Counted from the first letter of the stretch, positions 9,294 through 18,378 are shown. The stretch is DNA of 64,000 nt from Paenibacillus sp. cl123 (GCF_900101595.1 NZ_FMYY01000028.1:1-64000); one strand, 5' to 3'. Numbers and translations are program-made. Notes: generated by a model not told the origin, from the letters alone.

Positions 9294-10127
9294 ATGATTA
9301 GAAGGATAGACTTGTCGAAGAATGAAATTGACATATACGAGCAGAAGCACACGGGCGGCCATCTCATGTCCGAGCACTATCACCAGATTCACCAGGTGTT
9401 GTTTGTGTTGGAGGGTGAAGGCGCGATCCGGCTGGACGGGGAGGTTCGGAGGCTGGCGGTTGACGATACGGCCGTGATCGTGCCGAATTCCGTCCATTCG
9501 GTCATGTCCGATTCCACGCTGACCCTGCTGGTGCTGGCATTCGACGCGGAGGCGCTCGATCCGGATATAAAGACGCAGTTGCTTGAAGTTTATTTCAAGG
9601 CCTCCCGTCTGACGAAACCAGGGTTGTTCGCCTCGAGCGAACTGCGCCAGTTGCTGAGGAAAATGCTGTTCGAGCAGTCCAGAGAACTGTCGCCGCTCAT
9701 CCGGCTTTCGCTCAAGGTACAGCTGTCTCAGCTGTTGATCTTGCTGGTCCGCTCGGCGGGGACGGAGACCGCTGGAGCGGGCTCAAGCTCCAACAGGCTG
9801 CGCGCCGAGAAAATTCGCAGCTATATCGATTCGAAGTATTTTGATCAGCTGACCGCTGGAGACATCGCCTCCAAGCTCGGCATCAGCACGCGGCACGTCA
9901 ACACCATCTTCAAGGAACGGTACGACATGACGCCGATGCAATATTTGGCCGAGGTTCGTATCCGCGTCGCCCAGAAACTGCTCGCGGAGACGGGCAAGGA
10001 CATTATTTCAATCTGCTTCGAGGTCGGTTACGACTCCGTGTCCACCTTCTACCGCTCGTTCAAGGCCGTCGCCAAGCTGTCGCCGAAATCGTACCGAGAG
10101 CTGAACGCGCAGGCGTCGCCTGAGTAA
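9294..10127 (+). CDS. AraC-family regulator with cupin sensor domain
   Basis: The N-terminal 100 residues form a cupin-like sugar-sensing domain (HYHQIHQVLFVLEGEGAIRL, then VPNSVHSVMSD). The C-terminal 100 residues carry the two AraC helix-turn-helix motifs (LTAGDIASKLGISTRHVNTI and IISICFEVGYDSVSTFYRSF). It is soluble, with no membrane segments. It lies about 200 bases upstream of the Gfo/Idh/MocA-DUF993-isomerase operon on the same strand and is the probable activator of that operon. A GTG three bases earlier is an alternative start. Confidence 0.87.
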   Translation: MIRRIDLSKNEIDIYEQKHTGGHLMSEHYHQIHQVLFVLEGEGAIRLDGEVRRLAVDDTAVIVPNSVHSVMSDSTLTLLVLAFDAEALDPDIKTQLLEVYFKASRLTKPGLFASSELRQLLRKMLFEQSRELSPLIRLSLKVQLSQLLILLVRSAGTETAGAGSSSNRLRAEKIRSYIDSKYFDQLTAGDIASKLGISTRHVNTIFKERYDMTPMQYLAEVRIRVAQKLLAETGKDIISICFEVGYDSVSTFYRSFKAVAKLSPKSYRELNAQASPE

Positions 10128-10273
10128 GCGGGAGCTTCTCGTCCAACGGACCATCGGCCGACTGATGGCCATGCGATACCCCTTGCATCCCCATCGGCCG
10201 AACGCCGGCGGGATGTTGCTTGAATAGGAACAATTCGCTTCCGAAATTGAGAATCGGTTTCCCGGAATTGTAA

Positions 10274-10287
10274 GAAAAGCGCTTTCG
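10274..10287. promoter_or_regulatory. Catabolite-response-element-like site
   Basis: GAAAAGCGCTTTCG resembles the CcpA cre consensus (TGWAARCGYTWNCW-like). A TACAAT (10295-10300) follows it, upstream of the oxidoreductase start at 10332. A site here would allow glucose repression of the operon. Confidence 0.5.
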
Positions 10288-10331
10288 CAGCGGTTACAAT
10301 ACGGGTAAACAAGCGAAGGGAGCAATGAACG

Positions 10332-11483
10332 ATGGCAATTCGCAATATCGGCATTATTATGAACGGCGTTACCGGACGAATGGGGACCAATCAGCATTTG
10401 ATCCGTTCGATTCTCGCGATTCGCAAGCAAGGGGGCGTCGCGATTCCGAATGGGGACGTCATTATGCCCGACCCGATTCTGGTCGGTCGCCAGGAGAGCA
10501 AGCTGCAGGCGCTGGCCGCGGCCCACGGCGTCGAGCGCTATAGCACAGATCTTGAAGCATGCCTGGCCGATCCGTACAATGAAATATATTTCGACAGTCA
10601 GACGACATTGCGCCGCGCGGAAAGCATCAAGCAGGCGATCGCCGCGGGCAAACATATTTATTGCGAGAAGCCGACGGCCGTCGATCTCGAAGGGTCTCTT
10701 GAGCTGGCGCGCATGGCCGCCGAGGCCGGAGTGAAGAACGGGGTCGTGCAGGACAAGCTGTTTTTGCCCGGATTGCTTAAGCTGAAGCGCTTGGTCGACT
10801 CCGGCTTCTTCGGGCGCATCCTGTCCGTACGGATGGAGTTCGGTTATTGGGTGTTCGAGGGCGACTGGCAGCCAGGTCAACGGCCTTCGTGGAACTACCG
10901 CAAGGAAGACGGCGGCGGCATTGTCGTCGACATGTTCGCGCATTGGCGTTATGTGCTCGAGAATTTGTTCGGGGGCGTGAAGGCCGTTTCTTGTCTTGCC
11001 GCTACGCATATTCCAAGACGTCTGGATGAGCGGGGCGTTCCGTACGATTGCACGGCGGACGATGCGGCGTACGCGATGTTCGAGCTGGAAGGCGGCATTA
11101 TCGTGCAGGCCAACTCGTCCTGGGCGGTGCGCGTGGACCGCGACGATCTGCTCACGGTTACGGTGGACGGCACCGAAGGCAGCGCCGTGGCGGGCTTGCG
11201 CGATTGCAAGACGCAGCACCGGGTCAACACGCCCAAGCCGGTATGGAATCCGGACATTCCGAATCCGTTCCAGTTCCGCGACCAATGGGTACAGGTGCCG
11301 GACAACGCGACGTTCGATAACGCGTTCAAGGTGCAATGGGAGATGTTCCTGAAGCATGTCGTCATCGACACGCCGTTCCCGTGGGATCTGCTCGAAGGCG
11401 CGAAGGGAACGCAGCTTGCCGATCTCAGCATACAGTCGTGGCAGGAGCGTCGCTGGATCGACGTGCCGAAGCTGAGCTTGTAG
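10332..11483 (+). CDS. Gfo/Idh/MocA-family oxidoreductase
   Basis: This 383-residue protein has an N-terminal Rossmann domain (NIGIIMNGVTGRMGTNQHLI) and the EKPTAVD motif near residue 115, which supplies the catalytic Lys and Pro of this family. The C-terminal alpha/beta domain is of the GFO_IDH_MocA type (GGGIVVDMFAHWRYVLENLF). Members oxidise or reduce sugars and cyclitols with NAD(P). It is the first gene of a three-gene operon; the next start lies 15 bases after its stop. The substrate cannot be read from the sequence. Confidence 0.9.
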   Translation: MAIRNIGIIMNGVTGRMGTNQHLIRSILAIRKQGGVAIPNGDVIMPDPILVGRQESKLQALAAAHGVERYSTDLEACLADPYNEIYFDSQTTLRRAESIKQAIAAGKHIYCEKPTAVDLEGSLELARMAAEAGVKNGVVQDKLFLPGLLKLKRLVDSGFFGRILSVRMEFGYWVFEGDWQPGQRPSWNYRKEDGGGIVVDMFAHWRYVLENLFGGVKAVSCLAATHIPRRLDERGVPYDCTADDAAYAMFELEGGIIVQANSSWAVRVDRDDLLTVTVDGTEGSAVAGLRDCKTQHRVNTPKPVWNPDIPNPFQFRDQWVQVPDNATFDNAFKVQWEMFLKHVVIDTPFPWDLLEGAKGTQLADLSIQSWQERRWIDVPKLSL

Positions 11484-11498
11484 GGGAGGAGAATAGAG

Positions 11499-12671
11499 AT
11501 GGCCAAATCGCTGCTGCTCCCCCGCGCAGGGGGAGCATTCTACGAATACACTCCGGGCGAAGCCGCCTCGTTCGTGGTGCCGGCCAAGCCGTTCACAGGC
11601 CGCATCGCCTTCTCGGCCGCCCATGTCGTCTGCGATCCGTTCGCGGACGCCGATCCGCTGCATGACGCGCGGATTGATTGGACCGCGACGCTTGCCTACC
11701 GTCACCATCTGTGGTCGCTAGGCTTCGCCGTGGCGGAGGCGATGGATACCGCGCAGCGCGGCATGGGCCTCGACTGGAACCGCTCGAAGGAGCTTATTCG
11801 CGCATCGATCGCGGAAGCGCGCTCGGTAGGCGGCAAGATCGCTTGCGGCGCGGGAACCGATCACCTGCACCCGGGACCGTCGGTTACGATCGCCGATGTG
11901 GAAGCCGCCTATGAGGAGCAGGTCGGCTTCATCGAAGGCGAGGGCGGCCAAGTCATCCTGATGGCGAGCCGCGCGCTCGCTGCTTGCGCGAGGGGCCCCG
12001 AGGATTACGAGCGGGTGTACGGACGGATTTTGGGACAAGTGAAACAGCCGGTCATCCTGCATTGGCTCGGCGACATGTTCGATCCCGCCTTGGCCGGTTA
12101 TTGGGGCTGCAAGGACGATCTGGACGCGGCAATGGACGTTTGTTTGCGCGTCATTCGAGCGAACGCGGACAAGGTGGACGGAATCAAAATATCATTGCTC
12201 GACGCGGGCAAAGAGATCAAGATGCGCCGGCTGCTGCCGGAAGGCGTCAAGATGTACACCGGCGACGACTTCAACTACCCCGAGCTGATCAAGGGCGACG
12301 AGCAGGGCTGCAGCCATGCGCTGCTCGGCATATTCGACGCGATCGCGCCGGCCGCCGCCCAGGCGCTTCATGCGCTCGATGCGGGCGATATGGCCAGATA
12401 CGAGGCGATTATGGAGCCTACCGTCGCCTTGTCGCGCCATATTTTTCAGAAGCCGACCTACGCCTACAAGACGGGGATCGTGTTCATGGCCTACTTGAAC
12501 GGGCATCAATCGCATTTCCGCATGATCGGCGGAGCCGAAGGCTCGCGCTCGATCGTCCATCTCGCCGAGCTGTTCGTGCTTGCTGACCGGGCCGGGCTCC
12601 TGGCCGATCCGGAGCTTGCCGTCGAACGGATGAAGCCGGTATTGGCGCTCGCGGGTATTCGGCCGCAATAA
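11499..12671 (+). CDS. DUF993 / dihydrodipicolinate synthase-like protein
   Basis: The 390-residue protein looks like a TIM-barrel aldolase-like enzyme of the DUF993 group, which is distantly related to the DapA/NAL superfamily. Typical stretches are GGKIACGAGTDHLHPG, VILHWLGDMFDPALAGYWG, DGIKISLLDAGKEI with the Lys expected to form a Schiff base, and MYTGDDFNYPELI. Proteins of this group are usually encoded beside Gfo/Idh/MocA oxidoreductases and sugar isomerases, as here, and probably cleave an oxidised sugar acid. The ribosome binding site is GGGGAGGAG. Confidence 0.83.
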   Translation: MAKSLLLPRAGGAFYEYTPGEAASFVVPAKPFTGRIAFSAAHVVCDPFADADPLHDARIDWTATLAYRHHLWSLGFAVAEAMDTAQRGMGLDWNRSKELIRASIAEARSVGGKIACGAGTDHLHPGPSVTIADVEAAYEEQVGFIEGEGGQVILMASRALAACARGPEDYERVYGRILGQVKQPVILHWLGDMFDPALAGYWGCKDDLDAAMDVCLRVIRANADKVDGIKISLLDAGKEIKMRRLLPEGVKMYTGDDFNYPELIKGDEQGCSHALLGIFDAIAPAAAQALHALDAGDMARYEAIMEPTVALSRHIFQKPTYAYKTGIVFMAYLNGHQSHFRMIGGAEGSRSIVHLAELFVLADRAGLLADPELAVERMKPVLALAGIRPQ

Positions 12672-12705
12672 TCTTTAACAACGTTCAATATAGGGAGGAA
12701 TCAGC

Positions 12706-13527
12706 ATGGAACCGCTTCGTTCCATAGACAGACTCAGCTTGAACCAGATTACAACCGATCGGCTGAATATGCGTGAGGCTGTAGACGCATGCGCAAGCGC
12801 CGAAGTGCCCTGGATCGCGCTGTGGCGGCATAAAGTGGCCGAGACCGGCCTTGCCGAGAGCAAGCGGCTTGTACGGGACGCGGGCCTGCGCGTCTCCAGC
12901 TTGTGCCGCGGCGGTTACTTCCCGGCGGCCACCGAGCATGCGCGCATGGAGCGGATGGACGATAACCGCAGCGCCGTCGAGGAAGCGGCCGAGCTCGGCG
13001 CCGACGTGCTCGTGCTCGTGTGCGGACCGGCGCCGGACCGGGATATCGACTTCGCGCGCAAGACGGTCGAAGAGGCGATCGCGGAGCTTGCGCCTTTCGC
13101 CCGCTCGCATGGCGTCAAGCTCGGCATCGAGCCTCTGCATCCGATGTATGCCGCCGAACGCTCCGTCATCAATACGCTGGCACAGGCCAATACGCTCGCG
13201 GAGCAGCATGATCCGCAGGATGTCGGCGTCATCGTCGACGCGTTCCACGTCTGGTGGGATCCCGAGTTGTATGCGCAGATTGAGCGGGCCAAGGGACGGA
13301 TACTCGGCTTCCACGTCTCGGATTGGATCGTGCCGGTGCCCGACCTGCTGATGGGCAGAGGGATGATGGGAGACGGCGTCATCGAGCTGCGCCGGATGCG
13401 GCATGCCGTCGAGGCGGCCGGTTACGCGGGGGCGATCGAGGTGGAAATCTTCAACCGGCAGGTATGGGATATGCCGGGAGATGAAGCGCTCTCGCTGATT
13501 AAGGAACGTTATTTGCAGCATGTTTGA
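12706..13527 (+). CDS. Sugar phosphate isomerase/epimerase (xylose isomerase-like TIM barrel)
   Basis: This 273-residue protein has the IolE/IolI-type AP-endonuclease-2 fold. Metal-binding acidic and His residues are seen in LGIEPLHPMY, GVIVDAFHVWWDPELY, HVSDWIV and AIEVEIFNRQVW. Such enzymes isomerise or epimerise keto sugars or inosose derivatives. It closes the operon with the oxidoreductase and DUF993 genes; the gap to the previous stop is 34 bases and carries AGGGAGGAA. The three together look like a sugar or cyclitol degradation pathway with an unknown substrate. Confidence 0.87.
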   Translation: MEPLRSIDRLSLNQITTDRLNMREAVDACASAEVPWIALWRHKVAETGLAESKRLVRDAGLRVSSLCRGGYFPAATEHARMERMDDNRSAVEEAAELGADVLVLVCGPAPDRDIDFARKTVEEAIAELAPFARSHGVKLGIEPLHPMYAAERSVINTLAQANTLAEQHDPQDVGVIVDAFHVWWDPELYAQIERAKGRILGFHVSDWIVPVPDLLMGRGMMGDGVIELRRMRHAVEAAGYAGAIEVEIFNRQVWDMPGDEALSLIKERYLQHV

Positions 13528-14025
13528 GCTTATTGCCTTGGCGGCCCTTTGCGATCGCATTCCGGCTTGCCAAGGCATGGGCAAGGCCCTGGTTGTGGAG
13601 GGCTTCAGCCCATTTCGCACTGAATGCCGCCATGACAACCAAGTAACGGTCGACGCTCCTCTGATCATCAAGCCGATCAACACCGTACCTTTGAACAGCA
13701 TACCTTGTGCAGATCAATCCTGCTGTATTTGTGCCAAAAAATAATACGCTGCCACTAAGACTTGCAAACCTCATATAATCGGTGCCTCCCCGTAATACGA
13801 TGATGCATTTACCCTTCACATGTTCAGACCTGCCAATAATTCCGAAGAGAACATAGAAGAAACTCATTCAGTTCGCTGATGGATCTATCCATAGATGCGC
13901 ATGACTCTTCATGGTCATGCCCGTGCAAACCATCGATCTCCTTATAGTTTGGCTGGTCTTGCAGTGTGGTTGATGCTGCGGGTAAGATTAAGGATATATT
14001 TTCTAATACAGCTTAAGGAGACCTA
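13528..14025. other. Intergenic region, possible decayed gene
   Basis: No convincing intact gene is present. On the minus strand a short frame (about 13520-13772) begins with a hydrophobic stretch (MRFASLSGSVLFFGTNTAGL) but then loses membrane character, as if frameshifted. A small hairpin, GCATGAC/GTCATGC, lies at 13899-13920. AAGGAG before 14026 is the binding site of the next gene. Confidence 0.3.
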
Positions 14026-14592
14026 ATGAAGACAATTATCTATATGGTTAGGCATGGCGAATCACCATACAATGAAGGAAATGAAAGAACAAGAGGGCTT
14101 ACCCCAAAAGGAAAAGCCGATATTGAAAAAGTAACGAAGTTACTTATAGATGAAGGAATAGACCTGATTATATCAAGTCCTTATAATCGGGCAATTCTTA
14201 GCGTTGAGGGATTGGCCGAGCACTTAAACTTAGATATTAAAGTATTTGAAGATCTTAGGGAGCGTCATTTTGCAGCAGATATGATTGAAAATACAGAGTT
14301 AATGGCTAGTATCAGAGAAAGTTTTAATAACCCTGATTATACCTTGCCGGGTGGAGAGTCTAATGCTGATTGTCAGAAAAGAGCAATCGCAGTCTTAAAA
14401 TCCATACTAAATGAGCATAAAGGGAAGAGGATGGCAATCGGGACTCATGGTCTTGTCATGACTTTGATGATGAATCATTTTGATCCAGTTTATGGCTTAC
14501 AATTTTTGAATCAATTAAAGAAACCGGATATTTATAAAATGCTATTTGAGGATTTAGAATTAAAAGAAGTAACGAGATTGTGGAATGATTAG
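14026..14592 (+). CDS. Histidine phosphatase-family protein
   Basis: The 188-residue protein has the catalytic VRHGESPYNEG motif at residues 8-18 (phospho-accepting His in RHG), SSPYNRAILSVEGL near residue 56, and a second His in GTHGLVMTLMM near residue 145. These define the phosphoglycerate-mutase-like acid/base phosphatases. The substrate is unknown. It closely resembles the frameshifted copy at 39848-40416 (both share SSPY-RAIL and EDLRERx), so the two are paralogues. The ribosome binding site is AAGGAG. Confidence 0.9.
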   Translation: MKTIIYMVRHGESPYNEGNERTRGLTPKGKADIEKVTKLLIDEGIDLIISSPYNRAILSVEGLAEHLNLDIKVFEDLRERHFAADMIENTELMASIRESFNNPDYTLPGGESNADCQKRAIAVLKSILNEHKGKRMAIGTHGLVMTLMMNHFDPVYGLQFLNQLKKPDIYKMLFEDLELKEVTRLWND

Positions 14593-14690
14593 ATTGAGTC
14601 GAAAAATATGATATGATTTAGATTCGTGAATACAAAAACATAATGATAAATCATTGCCAAGCTACCAAGATTCAGTACGGAGGAATAAAC

Positions 14691-15023
14691 ATGGACGACT
14701 TTACAAAGATCAGAATAAAGAAAATTATGGATAAATACACAGAAGCTAAAATACCTAAACATCTTCAAAACCAAATGAGACTGATATATAAGATCAGGGG
14801 CAACAACGTGACTTTATTGGAGGAAAGACCCGCATACAGGGGAGAAGGCTGGACCCAGCGTGATTTAGTGCAATTCAGATTAGATGGTCAGGGGGAATGG
14901 AAGGTTTATTGGAGAGATAGCAAGGATAAGTGGCATTGGGTTGAAGATATTGAAGCAAACAAAGACTTTGAACAACAATTAATGATAGTGGATCAAGACA
15001 ATAGAGGAATTTTTTGGGGTTGA
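14691..15023 (+). CDS. DUF3024-like small protein
   Basis: This 110-residue cytoplasmic protein begins MDDFTKIRIKKIMDKYTEAK and has a conserved-looking core (MRLIYKIRGNNVTLLEERPA, then WTQRDLVQFRL and WKVYWRDSKDKWHW). This matches my recollection of DUF3024, a family with no known function. I chose ATG 14691 because ACGGAGGAAT lies at the right distance; an in-frame ATG at 14643 has no ribosome binding site. A perfect terminator follows the gene. Confidence 0.72.
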   Translation: MDDFTKIRIKKIMDKYTEAKIPKHLQNQMRLIYKIRGNNVTLLEERPAYRGEGWTQRDLVQFRLDGQGEWKVYWRDSKDKWHWVEDIEANKDFEQQLMIVDQDNRGIFWG

Positions 15024-15065
15024 TCGGGAAAATGATCTATTGGAAAATAGTTGAAAATTATCCCT

Positions 15066-15095
15066 AAAGAGTGAGATTGCCTCACTCTTTTCTAT
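15066..15095 (+). terminator. Rho-independent terminator after the DUF3024-like gene
   Basis: A perfect 10-base stem (AAAGAGTGAG with CTCACTCTTT) closes a 5-base loop, and T-rich sequence follows. Confidence 0.88.
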
Positions 15096-15187
15096 TTGGT
15101 CAGGGAGTATAATCGATCTTGAAAGTAAAATAGCTTGATGAGACAGGAGGGATGTCTAAAAAATGAATCTGTTTGTTCTCGGAGAAA

Positions 15188-15204
15188 TGTCAGCGCTTTC
15201 GCAG
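15188..15204. promoter_or_regulatory. cre-like site in the leader of the GH28-like gene
   Basis: TGTCAGCGCTTTCGCAG resembles a catabolite response element and shares AGCGCTTTCGCAG with the site upstream of the oxidoreductase operon at 10274. It lies about 25 bases before ATG 15227, downstream of a TATAAT at 15108-15113, and so could act as a roadblock operator. Confidence 0.4.
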
Positions 15205-15226
15205 ATTGAACCTTAAGGAGGTATTT

Positions 15227-18200
15227 ATGTTTACAAGGACAAGAAAAGCGGTCAGCTTGCTGGTCATGCTTGCCATCATGCTCACAGGATTTTTGCCCCG
15301 AGCTGCTGAGGCGATCGAGAGTACGGAGACCTATACTATTTCTTCAACGGATGACGCTGCTCCGGAATTCGTGGAACAAATCGCTGCGGCTCCGACCACG
15401 ATTCAAAATTACCCGATGCCATCTATCTACACGGCATCCAGCGTGTTTTCATTGAAAGCGGATAACCAAGCGGTGCCTGTCATCAACTATTTACCTGACT
15501 ATGATTACGCTCAGTTTTCATTTGCCGGCAAGGTCACTATCGAGGTGACGGCCAACGAGCCTATTACTTCTTATTCCATCAGTCCATTGGCTAAAAATAT
15601 CGAGGGTACGGTCAATGGGAGCAAGCTGACGTTTTCGCTTGCGTCCTCGACTTATGTAATTGTGACTATCAATGATGCGAGGAAAAAGATCGTCATTGCG
15701 GCAGACCCCTTGGAGACGGATATTCCTCCGTCCACAGGCGCCGGAATCTACAATGTCACACAGTCGCCCTACAACGCGGATAAAACGGGGAATTCGATGG
15801 CGTCTGCCGGGATTCAGCGGGCGATCGATGCCGCTCATCAAGCGGGCGGAGGCATTGTATTTGTTCCGCCCGGCGTGTATAAAAGCGGGAATCTGACATT
15901 AAAAAGCAATGTCACCTTTTATGTGGCCGGAGGCGCTGTCATTGTCGGCACAGGCAAGGGTGAAGACTACGTGAACGATTTCCGCAAGGATTCGCGAAAT
16001 GCGGATGGGACGTATTTTATTCGTACTGCCGTAAATTCCAGCAATATTACGATACGGGGACGGGGGACCATCGATGGCAAAGGCATAGCGATGCGAGAAC
16101 GCAAGATGCCGGCGCCGAATAAAAATGAAGGGTTCCTGAACAACCTGCTGGTTCCGCTTGCCACTTCAAATTTTACGTTTGACGGCTTGATTTTGCGGGA
16201 TGCCGGTTTCTGGTCGTTCATGGTGGTTCGTTCCGACAATGTGACGATAAAAAACCTCAAGGGCTTCCAGGACTTATACAAAATCGAAAATGACGTGATC
16301 GATATAAACGAGAGTCAGAACGTGCTTGTTAAACATGCGATCGCTATATCGGACGATGACACGTATTCGACTAAAACCTGGCTGCAAACGGGGATGTCCA
16401 AAGGATGGCCGGGCGGGCTTGAGCATTTGGAAAACGTGGTTTTTGATGATGCGCTTGCTTGGACAAGATGTGCGGCTTTCAAGATCGGTATGGGAGTAGC
16501 CCAGGCGCAGATCGGAGTGACCATCCGAAATTCGTATGTGTATCAAAGCGCCCGGGCATTGCTGATTGATCATGGCTACCAATACAATACGCTTCCGAAG
16601 GAAGGTTACGCCCAAAATGTGACGTTTGAGAATATCGATATCGAACGTGTCGGCATCAATCAATTCGGGAACTATTGGCTGGGCGTTTCTACCAGCACTT
16701 CAGGCGATGTAAGCAATGTCATCGTAAAGAACGTCAATGTTCGCGAGCTGGGATCTCAGAACTCCAGAATTTCCGGGAATGCCACCAAAGGCGGCATGGT
16801 GAACGGTGTCCTGTTCTCCGATATTTATGTAAAAGGCCAGCTCGCAACGACGCTGAGCGACCTGAAAGTGACCGTAGGGAACAATGTAAACGGCGTTACC
16901 ATTATTAATTCGAAGCCGCCGCTGTTCAGCGATGATTTCGAAGACGGCAATACGATGGGATGGACGGCTGTGACAGGCGGCTGGAACGTTCCGACAGTCG
17001 GCACGAATAAAGTGTTGTCCAGCGGGAGCCAGACGACCACATCCCTGATTACGGCCAATGCCGGCGGCTCATGGAAGGATTACGCGTACCAAGCCAGAGT
17101 AAGAATGCCTGTCACCAATGCTAATGCGGGCATTGTTTTCCGAGTGAAGGATGCAAACAATTATTACATGTATCGGATCCATTCAGCGAATCAAACGCTG
17201 GAGCTCTACAAATCCGTGAACGGGCAACTGACGTCTGTGGCTACTACTCCGTTTACAGCGCTGGAGAAGCAGTCGTATACGGTTAAGGCGGTTATAGAGG
17301 GAAACAAGATTTCATGTTATGTGGATGGCGAGTTAAAAATGACATGGACCAATCCGACAACGGAATTGACGACAGGAGGCATCGGATTCCGCACCACCTC
17401 GGCGGGCGTTCATTTTGACGATGCCATTGTTTCCCCCATCAATAAAGCGCCTGCGAATATTGCGCTTTCACACAACAGCGTAGTTGAGAACACAACGGCC
17501 GGAGGCTTGGTCGGAACCTTCTCGACCAGCGATCCTGATGCGGGAGAAGCATTCGCTTATATGCTGACGGCAGGGGCCGGGGATGCGGACAACGGTAGCT
17601 TCACCGTATCGGATGATCAATTATTCCTTAACGTAACACCGGATTTTGAAGCGAAAAACAGCTACAGTATCCGGGTGAGGAGCATCGATTCGGGCGGAAT
17701 GTATGTGGAGAAAAGTTTTACGATCCATGTCACGGACGTGAGTGAACCTCCCGCCAATCCGGGTCCTACGACCACCCGATTCAGCGATAATTTTGAAGGT
17801 GGAAATACGACAGACTGGTCGTCTGCCTCCGGTTCCTGGACCGTGACCACAGACGGCACAAAAGTGTTGACTCAAAATAATTCCACCACTGCGCTCATTA
17901 CCGCCGGCAGTTCATGGACGGATTATACGTACGAAGCCAAAGTGAAAATGCCTATCGCCAATGCCAATGCCGGCCTTGTATTCAGGGTGCAGGATGCGAA
18001 CAATTATTATATGTACCGCGTCAATTCATCGAATCAAAAGCTGGAGTTGTACAAATCGGTGAATCAGGTTCTGACCCTTGTATCCAGCACGCCGTTCACC
18101 GCTCAGCCGAACCAGTGGTATACGATTAAGGCATCCATTCAAGGCAACACGATAACAGGTTATGTCGACGGCGTAGTAAAAATGAAATGGACCAATCCTG

Positions 18201-18289
18201 TAACGGAGCTGACAGCAGGAAAAATCGGATTCAGAACCACCTCGGCGGGTGTATCTTTTGATGACGTTTTGGTTGTGTCTCCTGCCTAA
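15227..18289 (+). CDS. Secreted GH28-like beta-helix protein with two LamG-type modules and a cadherin-like module
   Basis: The 1020-residue protein starts with a signal peptide (KAVSLLVMLAIMLTGFLPRA, cleavage after AEA). After a linker comes a parallel beta-helix of the polygalacturonase type from about residue 165 (AIDAAHQAGGGIVFVPPGVY) to about 560. The catalytic belt reads ENDVIDINESQ followed by ISDDDTYSTK, so the Asp residues of GH28 are present, but the usual HG and RIK motifs are not obvious. Two sandwich modules at about 575-715 and 858-1020 are near-duplicates (AGIVFRVKDANNYYMYRI against AGLVFRVQDANNYYMYRV), separated by a cadherin-like domain. It probably attacks pectic polysaccharide outside the cell. 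ATG 15227 follows AAGGAGG. Confidence 0.82.
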   Translation: MFTRTRKAVSLLVMLAIMLTGFLPRAAEAIESTETYTISSTDDAAPEFVEQIAAAPTTIQNYPMPSIYTASSVFSLKADNQAVPVINYLPDYDYAQFSFAGKVTIEVTANEPITSYSISPLAKNIEGTVNGSKLTFSLASSTYVIVTINDARKKIVIAADPLETDIPPSTGAGIYNVTQSPYNADKTGNSMASAGIQRAIDAAHQAGGGIVFVPPGVYKSGNLTLKSNVTFYVAGGAVIVGTGKGEDYVNDFRKDSRNADGTYFIRTAVNSSNITIRGRGTIDGKGIAMRERKMPAPNKNEGFLNNLLVPLATSNFTFDGLILRDAGFWSFMVVRSDNVTIKNLKGFQDLYKIENDVIDINESQNVLVKHAIAISDDDTYSTKTWLQTGMSKGWPGGLEHLENVVFDDALAWTRCAAFKIGMGVAQAQIGVTIRNSYVYQSARALLIDHGYQYNTLPKEGYAQNVTFENIDIERVGINQFGNYWLGVSTSTSGDVSNVIVKNVNVRELGSQNSRISGNATKGGMVNGVLFSDIYVKGQLATTLSDLKVTVGNNVNGVTIINSKPPLFSDDFEDGNTMGWTAVTGGWNVPTVGTNKVLSSGSQTTTSLITANAGGSWKDYAYQARVRMPVTNANAGIVFRVKDANNYYMYRIHSANQTLELYKSVNGQLTSVATTPFTALEKQSYTVKAVIEGNKISCYVDGELKMTWTNPTTELTTGGIGFRTTSAGVHFDDAIVSPINKAPANIALSHNSVVENTTAGGLVGTFSTSDPDAGEAFAYMLTAGAGDADNGSFTVSDDQLFLNVTPDFEAKNSYSIRVRSIDSGGMYVEKSFTIHVTDVSEPPANPGPTTTRFSDNFEGGNTTDWSSASGSWTVTTDGTKVLTQNNSTTALITAGSSWTDYTYEAKVKMPIANANAGLVFRVQDANNYYMYRVNSSNQKLELYKSVNQVLTLVSSTPFTAQPNQWYTIKASIQGNTITGYVDGVVKMKWTNPVTELTAGKIGFRTTSAGVSFDDVLVVSPA

Positions 18290-18313
18290 TATCGGTCGTC
18301 AAGCATACAAAGG

Positions 18314-18359
18314 AGCTGTCCCCAAGCCATGACGGCTTCGCGGGACAGCTTCGTTTTTC
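18314..18359 (+). terminator. Rho-independent terminator of the GH28-like gene
   Basis: AGCTGTCCC (18314-18322) pairs with GGGACAGCT (18342-18350), with an inner AAGCC/GGCTT stem, and a T-rich run follows. It overlaps any early start of the downstream regulator, which supports the later start used below. Confidence 0.85.
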
Positions 18360-18378
18360 TTCGAAGAAACGATATAAT
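18350..18378 (+). promoter_or_regulatory. Candidate promoter of the AraC regulator
   Basis: A perfect TATAAT lies at 18373-18378, with a weak TTCGTT 17 bases upstream at 18350-18355. It is 38 bases before ATG 18416. Confidence 0.45.

Noticed and set aside
10008..11708. 566-codon open frame on the minus strand
   Set aside because: It lies antisense to the AraC end and the oxidoreductase gene, is rich in Arg and His, and has no ribosome binding site. It is a shadow of GC-rich codons.
12685..13701. 338-codon minus-strand open frame
   Set aside because: It is antisense to the isomerase/epimerase gene, without a protein family or a ribosome binding site.
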